A stretch of DNA of 64,000 nt from Streptomyces sp. DT2A-34 (GCF_030499515.1 NZ_JASTWJ010000001.1:5126001-5190000); one strand, 5' to 3'. Positions 1 to 9,194 are shown, numbered from the stretch's first letter. Notes: generated by a model from the letters alone, not told the origin. A program made the numbers and translations.

Positions 1-2
1 AC

Positions 3-653
3 GTGGCGGTCGGCGACTCGACGATCGCGATCGGCGCCCCCTTCGGCCTCTCCAACACGGTCACGACGGGCATCATCAGCGCCAAGAACCGCCCGGTGGC
101 CTCCAGCGACGGCACCGGCAGCAACGCCTCCTACATGAGCGCCCTGCAGACGGACGCCTCGATCAACCCCGGCAACTCCGGCGGCCCGCTGCTGGACGCG
201 CAGGGCAACGTCATCGGCATCAACTCCGCGATCCAGTCCTCCGCCAACGGCCTGGGCGGCACCAGCCAGTCCGGCTCGATCGGCCTTGGCTTCGCCATCC
301 CGATCAACCAGGCCAAGTACGTCGCCCAGCAGCTGATCAAGACCGGCAAGCCGGTGTACGCCAAGATCGGCGCCTCCGTCTCCCTGGAGGACACCACCGA
401 CGGCGCCAAGATCACCGAACAGGGCGCCAGCGGCTCGGACGCCGTAGAGGCGGGCGGCCCCGCCGCCAAGGCCGGCCTCAAGCCGGGCGACGTCATCACC
501 AAGCTCGACGACAGGGTGATCGACTCCGGCCCCACCCTGATCGGCGAGATCTGGACCCACAAGCCCGGCGACAAGGTGACGATCACCTACGAACGCGGCG
601 GCCAGTCCCACACGGTCGAACTCACCCTGGGCTCCCGCACGGGCGACAGCTGA
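3..653 (+). CDS. HtrA/DegP-like trypsin-fold serine protease with PDZ domain (5' truncated)
   Basis: The reading frame is open from the window edge, so the N-terminus (expected membrane anchor, His and Asp of the triad) lies outside. The visible part has the catalytic serine motif GNSGGPL near residue 58, followed by the strand [11 protein letters not shown]-terminal PDZ domain follows, with the typical [11 protein letters not shown] and the D/G-rich end of an HtrA protein. HtrA proteases degrade or refold damaged proteins in the cell envelope. The first GTG at base 3 is internal, not a start. It ends in a stop at 651-653 and is followed by a hairpin. I am sure of the family but not of the orthologue. 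Confidence 0.93.
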   Translation: MAVGDSTIAIGAPFGLSNTVTTGIISAKNRPVASSDGTGSNASYMSALQTDASINPGNSGGPLLDAQGNVIGINSAIQSSANGLGGTSQSGSIGLGFAIPINQAKYVAQQLIKTGKPVYAKIGASVSLEDTTDGAKITEQGASGSDAVEAGGPAAKAGLKPGDVITKLDDRVIDSGPTLIGEIWTHKPGDKVTITYERGGQSHTVELTLGSRTGDS

Positions 654-662
654 CACCACGGC

Positions 663-714
663 CACGCGCGCGCGTACGTCCGGCTCCGACCAGAGCCGAC
701 GGCACGCGCGCGTG
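663..714. terminator. Stem-loop after the HtrA-like gene; rest of 715-1021 is leader without a recognised gene
   Basis: A small hairpin (CGGCTC 681-686 with GAGCCG 693-698) sits inside larger alternating CG-rich arms around 663-674 and 703-714, and a T-containing stretch follows. It would end the protease transcript. The rest of the gap to 1021 is GC-rich; frames there run into the kinase frame but look non-coding before the ATG at 1022. Confidence 0.45.
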
Positions 715-1021
715 TTCGTTTGTTGCCCTGTTTGCCGCCCTGGTGCTGGGGAGGGGCGGGCGCCTTCGGGAGGGCGCCGATGGGCGGGAACCAGGACGCG
801 GTGCACCGGCGTCCTCGCCGCCGGGAGGGCGCCCGCACTGTCGTTCGCCGAGGCGACGGCATGGACGGCCGGCCAGGGAGCTGCTCGGCGGCCGACAACG
901 GGTGTGGATTGCGTTGCGCGCGCGGGGAGTTGCCGTTCGGGGGCGACGGTGTCCACACGTTCGGATGGGCTATGGTGCCTTCTCGACCTCGACTGTTCGC
1001 GAATGGGAAGCGGAGCCGCGA

Positions 1022-2590
1022 ATGGTAAGCAGACAAGGGGGCGGTCTCGCGGTGTCCGATCTCGGGCGGCTCGTCGCCGGCAGGTACCTGCTGGTGGAGC
1101 GGGTGGGCAGCGGCGGTATGGGAACCGTCTGGCGTGCCGAGGACAAACTGCTCGGCCGCCACGTCGCCGTGAAGAAGCTGCACATCCCACCGCACCTGCA
1201 GGACGACGAGGTCCGCACGCTCTACGAGCGCACCCGCCGCGAGGCCCGCAGCGCCGCCCGGATCACCCACCCCAACGTGATCGTGGTGCACGACGTCGTC
1301 GATGACGAGGGCCTGCCGTGCATCGTCATGGAGTACATCCCCTCGGTCACGCTGAGCGACGTACTGGAGCGGCGGGGTGCGTTGCCACCCGAGGAGGCAG
1401 CCCGGATCGGCATGGCCATGGCCGCCGCATTGCGCGCCGCCCATGACGCCGGGGTCCTGCACCGGGACGTCAAACCCGCCAACGTTCTGCTCGGCGACGA
1501 CGGGCGGATCGTCCTCACCGACTTCGGGATCGCCATGGAGGCGGGTACGTCCTCGCTGACCAAGCCCGGCGAGTTGATCGGCTCCATCTGCTACCTGGCC
1601 CCCGAACGGCTCAGGGGCGCGCATCCCGAGACCGGTCCCGCCAGTGATCTGTGGGCCCTGGGGGCGACGCTGTACCAGGCGGTCGAGGGGCGGGACCCGT
1701 TCCGCCGCGACACCCCGATCGAGACGGCGTACGCCATCGCCACCGATCCGTACGAGCCCTCGCGCAGGGCCGGGGAACTGACCCCGGTGATCGAGGGTCT
1801 GCTCGTCAAGGATCCCGAACAGCGCATGGACGTACACGAGGTCGAACGCCACCTGGGCGAGGTGACCGGCCGCCAGACCGCCCGCCTCGACGCACCCACG
1901 CGACCGGACCGCGCCGAGGGTCTCGCGCCTCCCGGCGGCAAGGGCAACGGCAAGGGCAACCGCCGCCGTACGGTGATGCGGTCGGTCCTGGCGGTGACAC
2001 TCGCCGCCTGTCTGGCGGGCGGCGCACTGTGGTGGCTCAAGGACAGCGCCGGCGATCCGAGCACGCACGCGTCCGGCTCCGAGGCGTCCACTCCCTCCCC
2101 CACCGGCCCCCGTCCCAGTCCCAGCCCCACCGTGCCGCCGGTGCCCGCCGGTTACCACCTCGAGAAGCCGGACACCGGCATCTCCGTGCCCGTGCGGGAC
2201 GGCTGGACCCGCAAGACGTTGCCCGGCGGCGAAGTGGGCTACATAGACCCGTCGGAACTGGTGGGCCTGCGCGTCAACGTCGTCGAGTTCGCGGGCACCG
2301 ATCCGCTGCGGCACTGGCGTGAGACGGAAGAGGAACAGACCGCCCGCGACAATCCCGGCTATGAACGGGTGAGGATGGCCGAAACGACCTTCCGGGGACG
2401 GCCTGCCGGGTACTGGGAGTTCACCTTCGACGGCAGAGCACGGAAGTACCGCGCGGCGGAGCTGGCCTTCGCGAGCTCCGACGGCACCCAGTACGTGATC
2501 TACCTCTCCGCGCCGGACGGGCAATGGCACGAGTACCGGCCGGTCTTCGACACCGCCGTCAACGGGGTCCGCCTGAGCGACGACGGCTGA
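1022..2590 (+). CDS. Membrane-anchored Ser/Thr protein kinase (PknB/Hanks type)
   Basis: 522 residues from the ATG at 1022; the frame is open further upstream, but only from here does it look like kinase sequence. The order is: glycine loop GSGGMG, invariant Lys in VAVKK, HRDVKPAN catalytic loop, DFG, then APERL, ending near residue 270. A basic juxtamembrane stretch leads into one hydrophobic helix (about residues 320-338), a Ser/Pro/Thr-rich linker and an extracellular domain of about 130 residues. This is the usual architecture of an actinobacterial receptor kinase that phosphorylates cytoplasmic targets in response to an envelope signal. The outer domain is not PASTA, and its ligand is unknown. 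A GTG about ten codons downstream is an alternative start. Confidence 0.9.
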   Translation: MVSRQGGGLAVSDLGRLVAGRYLLVERVGSGGMGTVWRAEDKLLGRHVAVKKLHIPPHLQDDEVRTLYERTRREARSAARITHPNVIVVHDVVDDEGLPCIVMEYIPSVTLSDVLERRGALPPEEAARIGMAMAAALRAAHDAGVLHRDVKPANVLLGDDGRIVLTDFGIAMEAGTSSLTKPGELIGSICYLAPERLRGAHPETGPASDLWALGATLYQAVEGRDPFRRDTPIETAYAIATDPYEPSRRAGELTPVIEGLLVKDPEQRMDVHEVERHLGEVTGRQTARLDAPTRPDRAEGLAPPGGKGNGKGNRRRTVMRSVLAVTLAACLAGGALWWLKDSAGDPSTHASGSEASTPSPTGPRPSPSPTVPPVPAGYHLEKPDTGISVPVRDGWTRKTLPGGEVGYIDPSELVGLRVNVVEFAGTDPLRHWRETEEEQTARDNPGYERVRMAETTFRGRPAGYWEFTFDGRARKYRAAELAFASSDGTQYVIYLSAPDGQWHEYRPVFDTAVNGVRLSDDG

Positions 2591-2678
2591 CGGCGCGCCC
2601 TTGCCGGCCCGCCCAGTCCCCCCGGCACCGGAGCAACCGCACCCCACACGGACCACGACCCCCGCGACACGCTCGCGG

Positions 2679-2764
2679 CCGGTACGCTGTACCCGCTCCG
2701 CCCCTGGTGGGCGGTGCGCAGGTGGGTTGCCCGAGCGGCCTAAGGGAACGGTCTTGAAAACCGT
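2679..2764 (+). repeat. Left 86-bp direct repeat bounding element 1 (tRNA-Ser promoter region plus 5' half)
   Basis: Bases 2679-2764 are identical to 21101-21186. The repeat covers about 42 bp upstream of tRNA-Ser and the tRNA from its first base through the anticodon stem. Identity stops inside the variable arm. The offset between copies is 18,422 bp, which gives the size of the intervening element. Confidence 0.9.
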
Positions 2765-2809
2765 AGTGACGTGAAAGCGTCACCGTGGGTTCGAATCCCA
2801 CCGCCTCCG
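2721..2809 (+). tRNA. Chimeric tRNA-Ser(TGA)-like gene with mismatched acceptor stem
   Basis: The D-arm, anticodon arm (CTTGAAAA loop, anticodon TGA), long variable arm and T-arm (GTGGG/CCCAC) are all present. The 5' acceptor strand is GGTGGGT but the 3' strand is CGCCTCC, so positions 3, 6 and 7 do not pair. The 3' half carries the acceptor of a GGAGGCG-type tRNA-Ser, as in tRNA-Ser(GCT) at 39645. The fully paired version of this gene is at 21143. This copy is probably a recombination product and may not be functional. Confidence 0.8.
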
Positions 2810-2995
2810 CAGGTCAGAGACGTGCTGGTCAGAACGGTGTCCCTTGATGAAGGCGCCCCTTCTGCATGGGGCCTGTCTCACCTTGATCCGGCCCTGTCGC
2901 GTTGTGGATCAGTGCGTGTGGACCAGGCGTGGACCAGATCGCTGCCCGCGCCAGGTCTTCCACCAGGCGTTTTGGACCGCTCGCTGACAGGCTGC

Positions 2996-3787
2996 CTATC
3001 GGTTGCGTGCGGAAGGATCTTGGTGGAGCCGTTGGGCGACTTCTTGGAGGAATGCCCCAAGTTCATGTCGGTCCCTGCCCCGAGTCTTCAGCGCATGGCA
3101 GTTGGGGCATAGGGCGATTGTGTTGCTGCCGTGATCCCGGCCGCCTTGCGCGTGCTCGACGACGTGGTCGACCTCCAGGATGGGATCGCCGTTGTCGGTG
3201 TAGCCGACGGGTTCAGGGTTCATGCATCGCGGGTTCTCGCAACGCCCCTTTGACCGCTTCAGCACAGCCCTGCGTACGAGAGGGTTGCGGACTCTGTGAA
3301 CGGTGGTGCTCTCAGTGCGCCTCTGATCACGTCCCGTGTGCTCCCACTCCTCAGCCTGCGTCATCCACTTCGCATACAGCTCGTCATCGTTCAGGACGCG
3401 AAGCCGGCGTGGCTGGAACGGCAGGGCGATCATCTTGGGCGGAGCCAAGGGCTGCGGAATCGACGCTAGTTGCCGAAAGGCTGCTGCTGTTCGGGTATTG
3501 CCGTCTCGGATCACCAGACGGTGGGCCTCATCGAGCAGCAGGACAGGCATGCCCTGGTCTTCGCACAGCCAGCGGTGGTACGTCGCGAGAGTGGCACGTG
3601 TCTTACCGGCGCCCGTAGCCATTTGAATCACGGCACGACTCGGAAAGCCTGGCTGACGGGCGCTTGAGGGCAACAGCAGGTCCTCTTGGAAGTGGCGGGG
3701 AGTGCTGCCTCGGGCCCATGCGGGCAGGCCCTTTGGGGGTGGGAAATCGTCGATCACCGGATCATCACCTCGCGGTGACTGTGCCAC
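2996..3787 (-). CDS. DEAH-box ATPase fragment fused to HNH endonuclease domain
   Basis: 263 residues. Residues about 50-95 hold a Walker A motif (MATGAGKT) followed only about 20 residues later by LLLDEAH, as in superfamily-2 helicases of restriction systems, but without the usual 100 or so residues between motifs I and II. The C-terminal third is an HNH nuclease: zinc-type Cys pairs (CENPRC and CPNC) around EVDHVV and a final Asn/His helix. It lies just inside the left end of element 1, downstream of int. It could be a remnant of a larger restriction helicase with an internal deletion. An anti-phage or anti-plasmid role is inference. Confidence 0.7.
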   Translation of the reverse strand: MAQSPRGDDPVIDDFPPPKGLPAWARGSTPRHFQEDLLLPSSARQPGFPSRAVIQMATGAGKTRATLATYHRWLCEDQGMPVLLLDEAHRLVIRDGNTRTAAAFRQLASIPQPLAPPKMIALPFQPRRLRVLNDDELYAKWMTQAEEWEHTGRDQRRTESTTVHRVRNPLVRRAVLKRSKGRCENPRCMNPEPVGYTDNGDPILEVDHVVEHAQGGRDHGSNTIALCPNCHALKTRGRDRHELGAFLQEVAQRLHQDPSARNR

Positions 3788-3876
3788 GAGGGTCTGACAT
3801 CCATGGTGCGTGCGTGGGCGCCACCCTGCCGGGGCGGGCAGAGCGGCGCCGCTGTTACTTCGGTAGAAGGGCGAGG

Positions 3877-5270
3877 TTACTGCTCGTCAGCAGCGTCAAG
3901 GGCGCGCTCGATCTGTTCGTTCGAACACTGCTGGTTCCGGTGAATCGCTTTGGCGTAGAAGCGGAAGAGGACAGCGATGCTGTGGCCAGCCCGCCGCGCG
4001 ACCTCAGCCGGGGAGACTCCGGACTCAAGCCAGAGTGAGACGCCCGCGTGACGCAGGGAGTACGGCACGTGAGCCAGGGGGAAGCCGCTTCAGATTCGGT
4101 CAGCACTGCGAGTCGAGCCGCCTTCCAAGCCTCCCCGTACTCCTTGGACAGCAGGCCGCCGCCCTGGGCTGCGCGGAACAGCCGGCCGTCTTCAGCGGTA
4201 CCGAACTCCTTGATGTGCTCGCGGACCAGGCGCACGAGGACGGGGGGAATCGGCACGGGCCGGGTCGCCTTGCGGGCCCGCTTCTTCAGGCCGCGCGTAT
4301 CGAACGACTCGCCCGTGTCGGTCCACCCGGAGCCGACGCGGGGCGTGCTCGTGGACAGCAGCACTTCTCCCCAGCCCTCTTCGGGCAAGGTGAAGTCTTC
4401 TTCCCGGAGATTGGCCGCCTCCCCAGGGCGGTTGGCCGCGTAGTAGAGGCAGCCGAAGAACGCCATCAGGTGGCGTCCGCGTGCCCCCTGCTCGCCTACA
4501 GCGTCGATCAGCGCCTTCGCCAGCTTGGGGCCGGGGACGAACCGGAAGTCGATCTCGTCGTCAGTTTCGGGCGGGGTCCAGTCGACCTTGTCGAGGGGCA
4601 TGGTTGCTAGCAACTCCCGTTCCACCGCGTACCGGAGGCAGTTGCTGAAGACCGTTCGCTTGCGATTCACCGTGTTCTCGGCAGCGGCCGTGCCGTCTTG
4701 CTTCAGCTTCAGAGCGTCGAGCGCTGTGCGCACCACCGAGGGCGTATTGAGCGCGGTGATGTCGACGGACTTCCGGCTGATCCAGTCCAGCGCCGACACG
4801 ATGTCAGCGGGCGGCTGCTCGACGACGATACGGGGCTTCAGCGTCCCGTCGTCGCCGAGGATGAAGCGGTAGACCCACGAGTAGAGGGCGATGCGGAGGA
4901 CCTTTGGAGCCGGAGCCCCACGGTTGTCCTTGACCAGCTTCGGCGTGATGGTGGCCAGCGTGTCGGCGATGCTCGCGCGGTGCTTGGCTGAAGCGCCGGG
5001 CCACTTCATCTCCGCGTACGCGCGAGTATGGGCGTACCAGGTGGTGGAGTTGAGCGCCTGTGCCTCCGAGGCGGGCAGGCCGGTTTCCGTGTCGAACTGC
5101 TCGCGGTTGCGCAGCGCGGTCAGCAGCTCCGAGCGTCGACCGTCAGCCTGAGCCTTGATCTTGTAGCTCTTGGAGAAGGGCCGGGGACCGACGCGCCACC
5201 GGAGCTGATAGGCAGCCGCGCGGTTGGGCCGCTTGCGGATGCCCCAGATCTGAACGTCGTAGGTCAGCAC
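3877..5270 (-). pseudogene. Tyrosine recombinase (AICE integrase), frameshifted before the catalytic C-terminus
   Basis: The N-terminal SAM-like and catalytic domains read well as far as SPWL, including the first catalytic Arg (AANRPGEA). The frame then changes and continues as nonsense to a stop at 3855. The true end (SLRHAG with the second Arg and His, then AGHS and RFYAK with the nucleophilic Tyr) is in another frame, ending at 3877. Adding one C to the five-base run read as GGGGG at 4077-4081 restores the join. Integrases of this type recombine attP with a tRNA attB and need Xis for excision. As read, the product lacks the catalytic Tyr. A homopolymer sequencing error is the alternative explanation. 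Confidence 0.85.
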
Positions 5271-5470
5271 GCTTCCTGCACCTCGCAGGCGTCGAACCAG
5301 GCGTCGAGGTCGGCCCGGCGTATGCGGATCTGCCCGTTGGGAAGCTTTAGGTGCCTGGGCGCCTGGCCCCGAGCGCGCATGCGGTAGAAGGCTGCGCGGG
5401 ACACCCCGATCTCAGCCAGCGCATCGACCAGCTTCAGCGTCTGCCTGTCGGCCTTGGTCGGAGTGGTCAC
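5264..5470 (-). CDS. xis: Excisionase (MerR-like HTH), element 1
   Basis: 68 residues from GTG at 5470. The winged-helix DNA-binding pattern VSRAAFYRMRARGQAP leads to GQIRIRRADLDAWFDA, typical of AICE excisionases that direct Int towards excision. The start overlaps the end of rep by 4 bases and the end overlaps the int start by 7, so the three genes are translationally coupled. It is longer at the N-terminus than, and clearly different from, the element 2 excisionase. Confidence 0.85.
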   Translation of the reverse strand: MTTPTKADRQTLKLVDALAEIGVSRAAFYRMRARGQAPRHLKLPNGQIRIRRADLDAWFDACEVQEAC

Positions 5471-6924
5471 AGCCAGGGTTCTCCTTCGGACTTGATGCGT
5501 TCGACGTGGGCGATGTCGTGGCGGACCTGAGCGGCAAGGAGTTCTTCTCCGGGGCGGTAGCCGCTGCTGAGGTAGGTCCAGGAGGAGGTGGTGACGAGCG
5601 TGGTCTCGTGGGTGGTGGGGTGGCCGGCGCGAGCGCGGGCGGCGTCGGCCTGGACGAGGCGCCAGGCGCGGCGTACGTCGCGGAGGGCGCCGAGGGTGGT
5701 GGAGTAAGCGCGGGATTTGCTGGAGAAGTGGCCGCGGAAGCCGAGCATGTGGGCCCACTTCCAGAGCTTGAGTTCGGCGAACTCTGGCAGGTGGCCGAGG
5801 GCCCAGGCGGTGCGGATCATCTGCCGTACGTGCTGCTGGACGGGCAGGGCCTTGATGGGTTGGGCCTGTCCGGTGCCGTCGCAGTCGGGGCACCGGTCGT
5901 GGAAGCGGTCGGGGCCGCGTACGTAGCCACGTCCGGCGCAAGGGCGGCACATGAGCGTGCGGTCCACGGTGCCCGCGCCTTCAGCGTTCTTGGTGGCGTA
6001 CTTGGCGACGTATCCGGCGACCTTGGCATCGGTGAGTTCGCCGTTGCCCAGGGCCGAGATGGGGTCGACCTTGAACCGCTTGCCCCAACTGATGACGCGC
6101 TCGCCGATGGAGTCGGACTCGATGGTGAGCTGTGCGCGGTCGACGGCCAGGCCCACGGCGGCGCGGAGGGCGTTGAAGGTGGCCCAGGGCGGGGGCGGGG
6201 TGGTGTGGCCGTCGGGTCCGTCGAAGCGGATCACGGCGTGGAAGTGGACCAGACCGCGCTTCTGGTACTCGGCGACCTTGGCGAAGGAGACGCGGAGAGC
6301 AGCGTTCAGCGCCTTCTGGGTCATACCGAAGTGCTTGGCCAGGGCGCGGCGCAGGTAGGTGGTGAAGCGTGCCCACAGCTGTCCTGCGTGTGCGTTCCAG
6401 AGCACGGCGCCCGTGTAGTCGTACGTGGCCGGGTCCAGCGGGGTGCTCAGAACCGGGTCGTTGTCGGCGTGCTGGGCGCCGCAGCGGCAGCGGCGGGGCT
6501 GGCCTGCACTGTCGGTGCTGCGGTGGACGGGGCCGAAGGAGGGGGCGGTGAGGGTGACGAAGGCGCGGGGGTGGTCGCGGACGGTTTCGGCGACGTTCTT
6601 GCCGCCGGACAGTCCGGCCTTGATCAGGTGGTAGGTGTCGGCGGCGTAGACGCGGGAGCAGGCGGGGCAGCGGGAGGCGCGGCGGTTGCCGCAGGTGGTC
6701 AGGAGCCGTCCGGTGGGTTCGTCTTCGGAGTGGTAGGAGCGGACCACTTCCTTGGTGGCCGGGTCGGTGGTGATGGTGAAGCCGTGGAGGTTGATGGGGC
6801 TGGTGCAGCCGCGCAGGTCGCGGACTTGCTGCTGTACGCGGTCGAAGTCGTGGGTGTTGGCCAGTTCGATCAGGTCCCGCAGGCCGGGGCTGATGACGTG
6901 CCGCAGGTCGAGGGGGCGGCGCAT
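5467..6924 (-). CDS. Replication initiator of RepSA type, element 1
   Basis: 485 residues from the ATG at 6924, chosen because it matches the start of the homologue at 44060 and has GGAG upstream. The protein has Cys-rich zinc-binding pairs (CGNRRASRCPAC; CRPCAGRG with CPDCDGTG) and the HFHAVIRFDGP segment, the HUH-like metal site of rolling-circle initiators. Family knowledge: RepSA nicks the AICE origin and allows plasmid-like replication after excision. It is nearly collinear with the element 2 protein but lacks about 8 residues (one extra repeat of the VAEYTDAK kind). Confidence 0.9.
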   Translation of the reverse strand: MRRPLDLRHVISPGLRDLIELANTHDFDRVQQQVRDLRGCTSPINLHGFTITTDPATKEVVRSYHSEDEPTGRLLTTCGNRRASRCPACSRVYAADTYHLIKAGLSGGKNVAETVRDHPRAFVTLTAPSFGPVHRSTDSAGQPRRCRCGAQHADNDPVLSTPLDPATYDYTGAVLWNAHAGQLWARFTTYLRRALAKHFGMTQKALNAALRVSFAKVAEYQKRGLVHFHAVIRFDGPDGHTTPPPPWATFNALRAAVGLAVDRAQLTIESDSIGERVISWGKRFKVDPISALGNGELTDAKVAGYVAKYATKNAEGAGTVDRTLMCRPCAGRGYVRGPDRFHDRCPDCDGTGQAQPIKALPVQQHVRQMIRTAWALGHLPEFAELKLWKWAHMLGFRGHFSSKSRAYSTTLGALRDVRRAWRLVQADAARARAGHPTTHETTLVTTSSWTYLSSGYRPGEELLAAQVRHDIAHVERIKSEGEPWL

Positions 6925-7072
6925 TGGTGGCGGAGTCTCCTTTCCGGCGCGAGGGTGGGACCTGCGGGCAGCAGCAAACAGTGCGCTCGGGCTGCTGCCC
7001 GCAGGCATGACGGGTCGGCCCACGTATGGGCGAGGGTGGGAGGTGCCGGGGAGGCCGGCGGAGGGCGCGGCC

Positions 7073-8467
7073 CTACAGAGCGGCGTGGAGGGCGGTGGCC
7101 ATGGAGAGGCCGATGCCGAGTCGCCTCTTGAGCTGGGCCGCTGTGATGGGTTCGCCGTGCTCGGCGTGGTGGGACGCGGCGATGGAGCGTGCTTCCGTCA
7201 GCAGCGGCTCAGGGACCTTGATCCCAGGCGCAGTCACGGCAGCCACAGGTGCGGCGGGGGCCGGGGTGGTGATCGGAGCGGCTGGAGCCGGGTCGGTCGT
7301 CACGGACGGGGCAGGCGTCGGCGCGGGTTCCGTCTCGACGGATGAGGCGGCGGGCTCTTCGGCCGGATCCGTGTCGACAGCGGGGGCCGGGTCGGTGGCA
7401 TCGCTTGCGACCGCGTGGAAGGAGCGTAGGAGCTGCGGGCCGACCGCTCCCCAGCCGAGCAGCAGCAGCGGGGCCACGGCGTCGACAGCGGCGCGGCCGT
7501 AGTGCCCGGCGACGATGGGTTCGGCGACGTTGAGGGCCAGGGTCAGCAGCCCCGAGAAGTGCATCAGCCGAGTGGCCGCCTTCATCTGCTCAGGCGGGAC
7601 GCCCCGCAGGGAGAGGTAGCGCAGGGCGACCAGGAGCCCGACCACGGACAGGTCAACCATGGGGGCGATCAGGGGTGCGATAGGGGCGGGGACGCCCAGG
7701 CGCAGGGCCAGGGCCCAGACATTGCCGAAGGAGAAGACGAACGCCAGAGCGGCGATGATGTACGCGGCGGACACCTTGCCGTCCGCGCAGGCGAACTGAA
7801 CCCACGGCGCGGGCGCCCAATCCGACAGAAGTCGGTTGATCAGTTGGGTCTTGCCCTTGCCAGGAAGGCCGGCCACACCCATTCCGGGCACATGCCTGAG
7901 GTCGACGGACACCGGCTGTGCGTACTCGTCCACGCCAAGGTCCAACTGGGCCACCTTCTCCGGCACCTTGCCCGTGGGACGGTGTTCGGTGGGGAACTTC
8001 AGCGGATCGAGCCGCACACCCCGGATGACAACCGATCCCGGCTCATCCTGGGTGACCGCCACGCGCGTGCATCGCCAGGCGTCCGCCAAATGTGGGGCCG
8101 CCTTCTGGTACTGCTCCAGGCCGACCCCGGGCAGGCAGGCCGCCCGTGCGATCACCCCGTACGCGTCATGCGTGACCTTCAGCGTGGGGACCAGGATGCG
8201 GGGCTTGATGGGCTTGCCGTCCGCGTTCGCCAGCGAGCCCAGCGCGGTCGGCATCTTGTCCGTGGCGCACAGCTTCAGCATCTGCGCGAGCCGCTTCCAG
8301 GTCCGCCGTACCCGCACGGCCTGGCGGATGGACTGCCGGGTCATGGCATCGGCCCGCAGGTAGCGGACCACCCACCACACCGACCAGCCGACCAGCACGG
8401 CCAGCACCACGCCGACGACCAGGGCGCCGTAGCCGAAGGCCCCTCCCGTCGGGTCGTTGTCCTTCAT
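7073..8467 (-). CDS. Fused TraB N-terminal half and SpdB (internal-deletion product)
   Basis: 464 residues. Residues 1-236 match the N-terminal half of the element 2 FtsK/TraB translocase: a membrane helix, then Walker A GLPGKGKT at 200-207. From about residue 237 (near base 7759) the sequence continues in frame as the DUF2637/SpdB membrane protein found separately at 44209-44928, with its four hydrophobic helices and Pro/Ala-rich tail. The Walker B DEAH, the rest of the motor, the small gene between and the SpdB start are missing. TraB normally pumps double-stranded DNA between mycelia and Spd proteins spread it. This protein can hardly do the first job. Confidence 0.88.
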   Translation of the reverse strand: MKDNDPTGGAFGYGALVVGVVLAVLVGWSVWWVVRYLRADAMTRQSIRQAVRVRRTWKRLAQMLKLCATDKMPTALGSLANADGKPIKPRILVPTLKVTHDAYGVIARAACLPGVGLEQYQKAAPHLADAWRCTRVAVTQDEPGSVVIRGVRLDPLKFPTEHRPTGKVPEKVAQLDLGVDEYAQPVSVDLRHVPGMGVAGLPGKGKTQLINRLLSDWAPAPWVQFACADGKVSAAYIIAALAFVFSFGNVWALALRLGVPAPIAPLIAPMVDLSVVGLLVALRYLSLRGVPPEQMKAATRLMHFSGLLTLALNVAEPIVAGHYGRAAVDAVAPLLLLGWGAVGPQLLRSFHAVASDATDPAPAVDTDPAEEPAASSVETEPAPTPAPSVTTDPAPAAPITTPAPAAPVAAVTAPGIKVPEPLLTEARSIAASHHAEHGEPITAAQLKRRLGIGLSMATALHAAL

Positions 8468-8673
8468 GTGCTGCTCTCCTGAGAGTTGTAGAGGAAGGGC
8501 ACGAGGGCCGTTTCGAGAGCCGCCCGATCCGGGGCGGCGAGGCGGGGGAAGCCGTAGCCGACGAGCACGGCCGCCACCGAGTTGATGAGGAAGTCACTGA
8601 GCCGGGCATCCGGCCCGGCGTGAGGCAGTGGGTAGCTGCACTCGACGCCGGACCGGAAAGCAGTGCTGCTCAC
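8464..8673 (-). CDS. Small AICE protein of unknown function, element 1
   Basis: 69 residues, overlapping the tra start by 4 bases and the upstream gene by 4, so part of the transfer operon. It is a positional counterpart of the 95-residue protein at 46582-46869. The shared idea is the SVAA-W/V-G-GFP segment, which occurs once here and twice there. No signal peptide or membrane helix. Function unknown. Confidence 0.65.
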   Translation of the reverse strand: MSSTAFRSGVECSYPLPHAGPDARLSDFLINSVAAVLVGYGFPRLAAPDRAALETALVPFLYNSQESST

Positions 8674-9029
8674 GCTGCCTCAGCGGCCGAGGAGGACCCG
8701 CCGACCAGGTCCAGGCGGTCCGCGCGGTAGGCGATGCCGTCCGAGAGCGATCCGTTGAAGATCCGGGCCCACGGAGTGGCGAACAGCTCCACCGGCATGA
8801 CCGGCACACCGGGCTTGAGGCCGTTGGGGAGACCGGTCTCCGGGACGGTGATCTTCAGGGCTTCGGCGCGGTCGTCCTCCATGAAGAAGAGGGTGACCGT
8901 GAACAGCTTCGCGCCGGTTTCGCGGTCCACGGCGAACTGGGTCTTCTCGGCGTCCGCGTACTTCGGCACGGGCAGGTTGCCGACCATGAACGACGCGGAC
9001 GGGAGCAGGCCAACGCGGATACGAGCCAT
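8670..9029 (-). CDS. SCO3933-family small regulatory protein, element 1
   Basis: 119 residues. It begins ARIRVGLLPS and contains ETGAKLFTVTLFFMEDD and WARIFNGSLSDGIAYRADRLDL. The protein at 46866-47225 is nearly the same. I recognise this as the family annotated as SCO3933-like regulatory proteins of streptomycete integrating plasmids. It is the first gene of the leftward operon, facing the GntR gene. Its biochemical role is not established. Confidence 0.85.
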   Translation of the reverse strand: MARIRVGLLPSASFMVGNLPVPKYADAEKTQFAVDRETGAKLFTVTLFFMEDDRAEALKITVPETGLPNGLKPGVPVMPVELFATPWARIFNGSLSDGIAYRADRLDLVGGSSSAAEAA

Positions 9030-9125
9030 GGGTGCACTTCCTTTCGAGCTGGGCCGGTAGGTCCGGCCGCGTCACTACATAACCACGACACCCGCTACAG
9101 GCGCAACATCCGCACAGCGACTGAC

Positions 9126-9194
9126 GCGCTACACACGTGCCGCAAGGGTGACGCAGGTGTATCGCGTGTGGGGTAAGCGCCGTATCCTGCGGGC
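9126..9194. promoter_or_regulatory. Repressor/transfer divergent control region with inverted repeat and leaderless promoter
   Basis: An inverted repeat pairs GCGCTACAC (9126-9134) with GTGTATCGC (9157-9165), 8 of 9 matching, as expected for a KorSA-type GntR operator. A -10-like TATCCT ends 6 bases before the ATG of the GntR gene, so its transcript is likely leaderless. The same arrangement (TACCCT, 7 bases before ATG) recurs in element 2. Confidence 0.55.

Noticed and set aside
587..2656. A 689-codon open frame on the minus strand opposite the kinase gene
   Set aside because: It is a shadow frame caused by high GC and codon bias. It has no RBS, no domain and poor codon pattern, while the plus strand holds a clear kinase.
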